NCBI GenBank assembly: GCA_021234155.1
Contig: JAJEKV010000027.1
Span: 12,102,716-12,166,715 of the forward strand
DNA: 64,000 nucleotides
Reading direction: 5' to 3'
DNA from: Isoetes taiwanensis
Taxonomy: Eukaryota; Streptophyta; Lycopodiopsida; Isoetales; Isoetaceae
Below are positions 56,949 through 64,000 of this stretch, piece by piece. A program made the translations under genes and the position numbers. Positions within the stretch are counted from its first letter, which is position 1. The number at the start of each line of letters is the position of its first letter. Below the pieces are notes generated by a model, which worked only from the letters and a program-made list of their open reading frames with translations, did no database searches and was not told where the DNA came from.

Positions 56949-57964
56949 GCAGATTTCGGATTTGGGTCTGCTCTTGGATGAGCGTCAGATGAATGGGCAG
57001 GCAATCCCAGGCATATTCAATCCTCTATTTTGGTTTTATCCTTTTCTTAATATTTCAATCACAGATTTTACAGGAACTAATCACAGATACATCCTCTTCC
57101 TTAACTCCTTTTATTTCCTTACTTCTTACTCTCTTTCCTTCCATACAGGCAAGCGACAGACAGCCCAAGACTCTCTTACAATTCTGACTTTATCTCTTAT
57201 TTTATTCCTTATTGCTTTTACACAGGAAGCAACAGATCAGTACAATCAAGTCTCCATTCAGATATTTATTTCGGATTCTTAATTCCTTCCCTCAATCATT
57301 ACTCCAGGCAGCAACATGATATTCTCAATTCAGATTTTTAATTCCATTCTTAGTACTTCCATTTATTTCTTATCAAAGCGGATCACCATTCTCACAGATA
57401 CAGAGTAGGATGCTTGAAATTCAAAAGAGATTTTTAGCAAGCCTATCGATCTTACACAAAGATCATTAATTCTTTTCTCACACATCATTATCTTATTAAC
57501 TTAGAAATAACCTCAAGCAAAGATACTTTGGAGGGACCAAATTAGCCTTGTAATGGATAAGATTACACATTAGCATCGGCTCAAGGCAAAAGTTCGATTC
57601 GGGCCAAAGGTAAAATTAATTCATTCACAATGTACTTATACACAACCGAGCAGATCCGAGCCCTTGAGACAAATCAATCTGGAGCATCCAAGTGTTAAAT
57701 AACTAATCCTAAACAACCATGGAGATGTTGACACCTCATCAATCCAAAAATATGGTCTCCTCCAATCAAACTGCTTTGTGCTTTCTCCTTACCATTAAAA
57801 TTCGAATTTCTAATGGTCTTCAATAATATAAGCATCAAAATCTTCAAAAATAACCTTGTAACTATGCACTTTGGTCGATTTTGAGCCCATACGTCTTCAT
57901 TGCAGCTTCTTTCCACACTGTTTCACTCAAAAATCAAAATTTCTGTTGTGCTGACCGCTCCACA
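56949..57964 (-). repeat. Gypsy LTR, right copy, second segment
   Basis: 1016 bp collinear with 39537-40552. Divergence is concentrated in the last ~550 bp (from about 57430), where by eye about 25 changes occur, several as short blocks. Confidence 0.95.
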
Positions 57965-57969
57965 CTCTC

Positions 57970-58528
57970 CACCCAACCGGGTTGTCCTTGAGCAAGAGAC
58001 TTCCAAAGAAAGGAATTAACGCAAGTTAGCCACTACAAATCCTTTGTAGCAAAAACATAAATTTGAGGAATAGGCTAGGCTTAGGATTTGACTTAGATCT
58101 TCAATTGGAATAGAAACAAGCTTCCCCTCACATACGCTTACTCTTGTAACATTCACTTCCTTTTTGAAAAGGTAAGGGTATCCCTTAATAAGCCTTACTT
58201 GAATGACGTCCTTATATTTAGCCCAAGTCCCTTTTTAACATTAAAAGTACACCTTTATGCCCATAGATATAATAGATGCGTACCTCTCTTAACTATAATA
58301 ATAGTTTACTTTCTTGTCTAAGGTTCTTAGATTAGCTTATGGTTTATAACTTGTCCTATCTTATATTAGATAAAAATATCCCCCAATGGTCTAGCTAAGG
58401 ATAATTGCTAACTTAACTTATTGTATATTCACTAAGATACTTGGGTCCAAGGGTTAACATGAACATTTACGGCTTTCTTTCTCATACTCTTGCTCCCGAC
58501 AACCACTCCCCCGAGCACCACCATATCA
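57970..58528 (-). repeat. Level-1 LTR, right copy, second segment
   Basis: 559 bp identical by eye to 37059-37617, ending ATATCA next to the CTGCC target duplication and the H+-ATPase sequence. Confidence 0.95.
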
Positions 58529-58533
58529 CTGCC

Positions 58534-59440
58534 CAGCCCCAACCACAACCGCATATTTCTGCAAACGGCCAGTGGGCATAAACTGCAATAAGAGTTGCAA
58601 CTAACTGTGCTATGGCAAAAGCGACTACAAGCATAGTCCCTGGTCTCCCAATAAAAGACCATCCTTGTGACCTTGTAACAAATATAAGTGCCTGGCTCAC
58701 AATGCTCACTTGCAGGTATATGACAGCTGTCTCTTGCCTCTTATCATGAGCAATTCGGTGCACTTTGAAATGATGTTCAAAAAAATGTGTATCACGAAGG
58801 AGCCAGTAAAATATTATGGTCATTAAGGCAAGATATCCTCCCAAGCACATGCCTTGTACAAACAGCACGTAGTTTCCAACTGTCCGGCATTTTAGAAGGC
58901 TTCACCCTGTCTTTTGAAATAGTCATGATGGTGCCATCATTAAGTATGGCAATGATGAGAACCATAAAAGGAGAAAACTCGAATTTCGCTGGAATATACA
59001 TCGACTTGTAAGGATAGCATGAATTATAACACTCAATCCTGGTTGTGTCAACACAATGTCAGCCGCATTTCGGGCTGCATGACGTTGCATCTGCAGCGGC
59101 AATTCAATATACGCTTTCTTTAATGCTGGTGCATCGTTTACCCCATCTCTGTCATACCCACGGATATGTTTCCGTTCTTGCAAGCGTTTTACAATATTGT
59201 ACTTGTTAACCGGGGAAAAACACGCAAACCCATCACGCTTGCTCAAGCGGTTCACCCTCATCCATTCCTACAAGATTGGCGTCATGTTGATTTGAAAAAG
59301 TGCGATCTTTGGATACATATTGGTCCCATTCCAAGGCGGCGACCTGTTTCCTTAGCAATAGCAAGCTGGTCCCCAGTTATCATTTTCACGTTCACTCCCA
59401 ATTCCAAAGCACGTCCCACTGTGTCGGCGGTATCATGACG
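58534..59440 (-). pseudogene. Plasma-membrane H+-ATPase, P-domain to late membrane helices
   Basis: In order on the minus strand: [38 protein letters not shown] (59290-59440), then [23 protein letters not shown] and [12 protein letters not shown]-type text (here [13 protein letters not shown]), [20 protein letters not shown], then [18 protein letters not shown] with [18 protein letters not shown], and [72 protein letters not shown]. The helix after IFQ (about 25 residues) is deleted and at least three frameshifts occur. The usual TGD of TGDGVNDAP is altered. No introns are visible. The C-terminus is at 36597-36958. The N-terminal half is absent and is replaced by NAC-type sequence. Confidence 0.95.
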
Positions 59441-59459
59441 TTTGGGTTGAGCCTGGTAA

Positions 59460-60130
59460 CCAGTTCCCCCTCTCCTTCCTCTTCATGTTTATCAATGTGA
59501 TATTGATGCATCACCCAACAAGTTTTCTTAGGCTTCATGTTTTTTGCAAAACCTGTATAAAGCACCATGATCTTCTTGTACCGTCTTTGTATCCCATTTT
59601 CCACACATGACTCTAGTTTTTCCGGTTTTGTGTCGTGATGTTTCAGATGCATTTTCACTATCCTTTTGTATTTTTCGGTGTTTACATGTACCAGTTGTGT
59701 ATGCATTAGCAGGGCGATGAAAATTCCATCACAACATATACCTAACAAAGTCATAGTTCAGATAGCTTCATATACAAATTGACAATGACCATAACCTTGC
59801 AATAGCAGATATGCACACCTACCAGCTCTAGATTCATAATTTACTACACCTTAAGCCAATATGTTACACAACAGGAAGTAATTGTATGAATGATAGTTCT
59901 TTGAGTCTACTGACATGAAAAAGGAGAGTTAATTACCTGGCAACTTCTCGGGGTGAGTATAGCAGATCCCATCTTCAAAGCTTAAAGTAGGAATGAATTC
60001 ATCAATAAATGGATGAGGTTTTAGGGTACTGCTTCCTACTTCATTTGTAAGATGTTCAAGTAGTTCCTTGTCACTTGGAAACTTTGCAAGCGGCAGGAAC
60101 GCTAGGCGATCTTCCGCTATCGTGAGCAGT
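59460..60130 (-). pseudogene. SOG1-like NAC domain fragment
   Basis: The first exon (59938-60130) reads [20 protein letters not shown] and [18 protein letters not shown] then [11 protein letters not shown] and ends at a donor (CAG/GTAATT). A later exon (59465-59690) reads [38 protein letters not shown] then [19 protein letters not shown]. This is the NAC fold of the SOG1-type DNA-damage transcription factors (LIDEFIPT...[12 protein letters not shown] and WVMHQYHLG are diagnostic in my memory of the family). The exon between them (SRHFFHR...) is not seen. Directly after GELV the frame runs into H+-ATPase sequence, so this is a chimera, not a complete gene. Confidence 0.8.
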
Positions 60131-60479
60131 GATGATCAAGTTTAAAATTCTTGTTGCTTTTAAAAGCTGCAAGACATAAATAAGTTTTGGTACTCTATTG
60201 TCAAGCTTTTTCCAACCTCAAAACAATCTAAGTCGTGGCTTCTATTAGACCTACCACGAAATCTAAAGCCTTCATATGCATATCCTAAGTTTTGCGGCAT
60301 TCTTCACTTTTGCGTGCCGGTCTCACATACTTCCTCGGTATCATTTGGAATAAGCGCAATGTCATCTCGAAATTGAGCAGCGGCTTCTTTAAGTCGAAGG
60401 TAAAGACAATGCTAAATCAAATATTACACTCTTCGGATGTGAAATTCTTCTTTTTAAGCTGCTTTCTTTGCCTCATAAG

Positions 60480-61345
60480 CATCAATCTCCCTTTGCCTTT
60501 TCGTCCATGGCTTGATGAAGTTCTTGCTCCTCATTATGCATCCACAAATCATCATTACTATTTGAATTGCCTAATCCGGCAAAGTCATTGACCCGAATGT
60601 GGCGAGCAAGTATATCACCGGTACATCTCTTGGTGCATGCATGTGATCTTTGCAAAATCGAGGATTCAAGAGCATTACGCATATGCCATCTCAAATCCAC
60701 ATTCCAGCTTCATCCCAATCTCGGCTTCACGATATTGAAGAGAATGGTGGCATTGGATAGCATTTGGAACTTGAAACAATTCTTTGCATAAGTTGTGCGC
60801 TCTAGACATGTATACCGGCCGAGTGACCATTTCGGTTCACCTTATGCGGGGCCAAATGTCAAAACTTCTTCATGCAAGAAGCTGCTTTCATGGCATCAAT
60901 ATCCACTGTTATCGAAGGCATCCACATCCAATGCAACTAATTGAGGCTCATGTTTCAATAATTGTGCAAGCGGTAGTGGAACCACGCATCTCATGTGATG
61001 CATATTAAGCCTTGCTTTTCGGGATATCCTTTCGGTCTTACATTTTATAGCCTCACGGACACCATCCTTTGCCTTAGTAGCAATTTCCCCTTCAACTAGA
61101 ACCGCAGAGCACCTCACGAGAGAAGGTTTCACATGCGACTTAAAGATCTCTTTGGTGATTTTGGTAGCGGCAAGATGTGAAGGCGACCTCTTCTAATAAA
61201 TATCACGATTTGTCTTTGTTCTCGGGTTTTAGCCACCTAGGTATACTATATGCACTTCAATCAACAAAAAATGCCCATCTGAATCCCACACCTGAATTGA
61301 TATACTTGCAACCCTTCTAGAAATTTTTATACGGAACCCAAAATA
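60480..61345 (-). pseudogene. Ecdysoneless/SGT1-type protein fragment
   Basis: On the minus strand, with frame changes: VASISIQVWDSDGHFLLIE, PRWLKPEN, FIRRGRLHILPLPKSP, PSLVRCSAVLVEGEIATKAK, ERISRKARLNMHHMRCVVPL and PLAQLLKHEPQLVALDVDAF, then VDIDAMKAASCMKKF, SSKCYPMPP, EIGMKL.CGFEMAYA, and the late acidic NDDLWMHNEEQELHQAMDEK. This is the order of the conserved Ecdysoneless (ECD/hSGT1) domain, a factor linked to splicing and transcription. At least six frame breaks and no introns were seen inside the fragment. The N-terminus is missing. Orientation matches the NAC and ATPase fragments that follow. Confidence 0.85.
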
Positions 61346-62200
61346 GTTCCTGAGGCAGCCTTTCTTGGCGGCGCTCCCGAGGGGGCATCGATGCGTAATG
61401 ACCACCATCACGGAGTTCGATTCCCCTATCCGAACGTTAAATCCTTCGTTCAAGGGCCCTGCTTCAGGCGGGTCCAAAAGATTCCAAGATCAGTCAGGGG
61501 GAACTTCGGAGCGTCCTGCGAGCGACCGTGTAGAAACTGAAGTGTTTTATCGTTTGGGACTGTAGGGGCTCCGAAACGGCAATTCACTTCGCCATGTCAT
61601 CCCGAATGGCAAAATTGCCCTAAGGACTAAGTTACACGGTCAGTTTTGCGAAAGAAAGAAACAATATATGCCCTATATGGCAGTATTCAGTATCCACCTC
61701 CTAGGCCAATTGACTACGAATGTGCTGGAAATGAGCTACTTTGACTCTTGTTGGAGAAGGAGTAGTCTTCTAGCCGTGAAACTTGATCCCCAGGGCAATG
61801 TGGATGTTGTGAGCCCATTGGAAGCGCCAAATCACGATTCCGAATAGGGGAGATTGCCCATCTGTCACCAGGGCCTTTGGGAGAGGACTTTTGGGGCAAG
61901 CTACTTCTGCGGGATTTTTAGGGTTTGTGCTCTGGCATCAACATCCCCATTCTATGTCAAGACACAGGGCAAGATCTTGGTCGAATCTGACAAAGATAGC
62001 ACCTCCGAAACATAAACCCGTCGATTTGCCAGGTTCTTGAAGGGTTTGCATTTTGGGGGCCGAGTTTTGGTCTTTTGCACTTGGGACGTGGCCGAGAAGC
62101 TATAGTTGACAGCATGAAGCAAGTGGAACTGATGGAATGGAGTTTGGATCTGTCCTCCTCTAGATGTTGGAATTAGAAGTTGAGGATCGCTTTTGCAGTA
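61345..62200. repeat. Dispersed LTR-like repeat, copy 2
   Basis: It matches copy 1 (51886-52400) and copy 3: 'gttcctgaggcagcctttc', 'ggcgctcccgaggggg', 'ttcgttcaagggcc', 'gagcgtcctgcgagcgaccg', and further 'cctccgaaacataaacccg', 'gagttttggtcttttgca', 'gtttggatctgtcctcctc', 'ttttgcagtagcaagac'. No coding content. Confidence 0.75.
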
Positions 62201-62474
62201 GCAAGACATTCACAAATTCGTAATTAATGCATCTATAGTACAAAATTAAATTCTGATTTTTTGTCAGCTGGCTTCCTAAGTCATCACCAGTATACAAGCC
62301 AATTTTTCGAATTTTTTGACAAGGTTTAGATCAAAGAGTTAGCATTAGAGCGGTCCGGGCAGCCCGTTGTTGGACAGCCGAGTTGGCACCCGTCCCCAAG
62401 TCCAACAAGGCCACGACCTTGCATAGGCACCTCACAAGAGGGGAGAGTATGGACCCCAAGAGGCAGGACCTAAA

Positions 62475-62710
62475 AAAGTTCCCGAGGCAGTCTTTCCTGA
62501 CAGCATTCTCCGTGGGACCATACGCTAATGATCACCCTGTCGAAGCTCGGTTCCCCTTTTCGACCGCTGAATTCCTCGTTCAAGGTCGCTGCTTTGGGCA
62601 GATCCAAAAAATTTCAAGATTGGTCTGAGGGAACTTATCAAATAGTGGAGCGTCCTGCGGGCGACCGTGTAGCCCGAGGGCTTCACCCCTTTATATAGAG
62701 CATATGGCAT
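62475..62710. repeat. Dispersed LTR-like repeat, copy 3
   Basis: 'gttcccgaggcagtctttcc', 'gaagctcggttcccc', 'ttcctcgttcaagg', 'gagcgtcctgcgggcgaccg' match copy 2. It is followed by 'cccctttatatagagc', a TATA-box-like motif at about 62691, consistent with an LTR promoter. Confidence 0.7.
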
Positions 62711-63224
62711 GTGCGTGCAAAGGGTCGACTGAAACCCCCCTATACGGCTTTTTGCGGGCGAAACCCCCCAACCATACGTACATATGAATTTTAATTTTTG
62801 GCCCCTTATACGTACATGTACTCCAGTCCCAACTAGCAATCCATATACCCTTTCCCATACATATACTGGATACCATAAGAAAAGTCCTAGCCCTTGTAGC
62901 ACATATGGTAACACATCATTTTTTGAATATTTTTTTAGTCATTACCCCATTACAAGAGCTAGCTAAGCTAGTTTGTTGTAGGGGTTTGGAGTTTGGTTAT
63001 TCAAATAGAAGCCCATATTAAATGCAAGGTTAATGAAAATAAACAAGCATACAGACGTTTTTATATAAAGATGGCAGCACTTCTATTATTGAACAAAAAA
63101 GAATACAATGATATATGTATCAGATGCACGACTCTTCTTCTAAAAGACATGACGCTTGGCCAAACGTAACCCTAATCTGCTTAACATTCTAATCTATAAT
63201 GGCAGCCTGATGAATGGCTGCGAT
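62711..63224. other. Unassigned; may hold the copia 3' LTR
   Basis: No gene. The copia fragment reads on the minus strand, so its 3' untranslated region and LTR should lie here, but only one copy is in the window and the edges cannot be set. Confidence 0.4.
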
Positions 63225-63650
63225 TCATTCTTCACACTCCCCCACAGCCTCAGCAGGCTGCAGGTCTTCATTCTTCATGATCTTCAGCATATCTCTGTTA
63301 TATTGAAACTTCTCTCGAGCCAGCGCCTTTGTCAAGATATCAGCTTTCATTTCTTCAATAGAACAGTGTTCCAAGGTAATTACTTCATTTTGAACTTGTT
63401 CTCGTATGAAATGAAACCTTGTTTCAATATGACGAGTTCTTGCATGAAACTTAACTGAGTTTGCCAATGCAATAACACTCCTGTTGTCACATAATAAGAG
63501 TGTTGGTTCAGTTTGTCTCATACTCAGTCCTTTTAGCAGAATTCTCAGCCACATTACTTCTTGGGCAGCGGATGTGGCTGCTATATACTCCGCCTCTATG
63601 CTAGATAAGGCAGTGATTGGCTGCCTCTTACTCTTTTGGCGTTCGGCCGC
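63225..63650 (-). pseudogene. Ty1/copia RNase H (5'-truncated)
   Basis: KSKRQPITALSSIEAEYIAA, TSAAQEVMWLRILLKGLSM, TLLLCDNRSVIALANSVKFH, ARTRHIETRFHFIREQVQNE and EEMKADILTKALAREKF are the canonical copia RNase H and C-terminal Pol blocks; the D, E, D catalytic acids visible in SSIEAEY and CDN are present. Upstream of the first Lys (about 63650) similarity ends abruptly in unrelated GC-rich DNA, so integrase and RT are lost through deletion or insertion. The final stop is at 63225. Confidence 0.9.
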
Positions 63651-64000
63651 GATTATCACGGTCCCGGGGCGTATATCTTTGTCTTTGCCAAATCGCAGCG
63701 TACCGCCATTCAATCGGCGTTAATGCGCCCGGCGTGTACCAAGCAAAGAAAGCCCTAGGGGCAGCTTGCAATGGTGCACCACACTTAGCAATGTCGCGCT
63801 TTTAGACCTTTAACCCATTAAAGGTAGACCAAGGGTCATGGAAACCCTAAACCTAGCGATAGCCTACATAAGGCACCAAACCCTAACTTTCCCTTTTTAA
63901 GCCCACGGACCTTCCGAGCTCGATTCGCGTGCGAGGAGTCAATTCCAACTCCCACGATCGCGGGTGAGCCCCGGCTTGTCGGATCATCCTTCCGACCGCA
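63651..64000. other. Unassigned GC-rich DNA, possibly an LTR
   Basis: Higher GC than the rest. It contains 'aaaccctaaacc', 'accaaaccctaac' and 'aactcccacgatcgcgggtg'. The style resembles LTR/leader sequence of another retrotransposon, but no pair exists in the window. Confidence 0.3.

Larger units (their letters stand above)
39004..57964 (-). mobile_element. Level 2: Ty3/gypsy LTR retrotransposon
   Basis: It starts TGTTGGCCGGGTC and ends GACCGCTCCACA, flanked by CTCTC (38999-39003, 57965-57969), and sits in the right LTR of the level-1 element. Left LTR 39004-40552 (1549 bp); right LTR 48953-49537 plus 56949-57964 (1601 bp without the CACTA insertion). The interior runs gag-protease-RT-RNase H-integrase on the minus strand, the Ty3/gypsy order. 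No chromodomain is seen after the integrase. Frameshifts and stops in several domains make it defective. The right LTR has a 53-bp segment (about 49275-49327) absent from the left. Confidence 0.95.
36964..58528 (-). mobile_element. Level 1: non-autonomous LTR retroelement in the H+-ATPase
   Basis: The boundaries are exact. A CTGCC duplication lies at 36959-36963 and 58529-58533, and the termini are TGATACG...ATATCA. Without later insertions it is about 2.6 kb: left LTR 36964-37617, internal part 37618-38908, and right LTR 38909-39003 joined to 57970-58528. The LTRs are 654 bp each and differ by one base in my reading. The internal part encodes nothing; it is a TRIM/LARD-like element using another element's proteins. 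A primer-binding site complementary to initiator tRNA-Met shows it reads on the minus strand. Confidence 0.95.

Noticed and set aside
36964-58528. A giant 21-kb retroelement or giant intron of the H+-ATPase
   Set aside because: The 21 kb resolves into nested elements with their own target duplications, and the ends are TG..CA with a 5-bp duplication, not splice sites.

Overview
This is nuclear DNA of a land plant, probably one with a large, transposon-rich genome. The evidence is a broken copy of bacterial-type organelle 23S rRNA, L1-type LINEs with a plant zf-RVT zinc finger, Ty3/gypsy, Ty1/copia and CACTA elements, and fragments of plant genes: a BRUTUS-type RING protein, an LRR receptor, a plasma-membrane H+-ATPase, a SOG1-type NAC factor and Ecdysoneless/SGT1. 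The clade cannot be fixed from sequence alone. I found no complete, clearly functional host gene, no tRNA and no CRISPR array.

Layout. 1-1.26 kb: organelle 23S rDNA split by a 1 kb insertion. 2-3.9 kb: an unidentified two-exon coding fragment and a ~950 bp long inverted repeat. 4.7-7.4 kb: BRUTUS-like and LRR-receptor pseudogenes, head to tail on +. 9.2-11.1 kb: a tandem duplication whose first unit received a TIR element and a tiny LINE, while the second unit keeps both empty sites. 14.1-15.05 kb: a ~900 bp pure-pyrimidine minisatellite. 16.5-17.2 kb: tandem repeats. 18.5-22.35 kb: an L1-type LINE on the minus strand. 22.8-36.6 kb: short inverted-repeat elements, LINE tails, microsatellites, a MITE and a cluster of palindromes, with a few unidentified ORFs.

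36.6-59.4 kb is a stack of insertions whose edges can be read to the base. A plasma-membrane H+-ATPase fragment (minus) is cut by a small coding-free LTR element (36964-58528; TSD CTGCC; LTRs 654 bp). One LTR of that element is cut by a Ty3/gypsy element (39004-57964; TSD CTCTC). The gypsy element is in turn cut by a LINE inside its reverse transcriptase (about 43831-45290) and by a CACTA element inside an LTR (49538-56945; TSD CAG). Older repeats lie inside the CACTA element.

58.5-61.35 kb: fragments of three unrelated genes (Ecdysoneless, SOG1-like NAC, H+-ATPase) lie head to tail on the minus strand. The NAC part keeps an exon/donor structure, which suggests DNA-level gene capture. 61.3-64 kb: copies of a dispersed LTR-like repeat and a truncated copia RNase H.

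The most unusual signal is a dispersed ~65-nt element seen five times (288, 9807, 17752, 40668, 52868). Its double-hairpin core is conserved, but it is enclosed by arms that differ in sequence between copies while still pairing with each other. Two copies lie just upstream of a 3' tail hairpin, also compensatory between copies, followed by a microsatellite. The same tail ends the LINE nested at 43.8-45.3 kb. I read this as a SINE-like/LINE partnership with RNA-level structural conservation.
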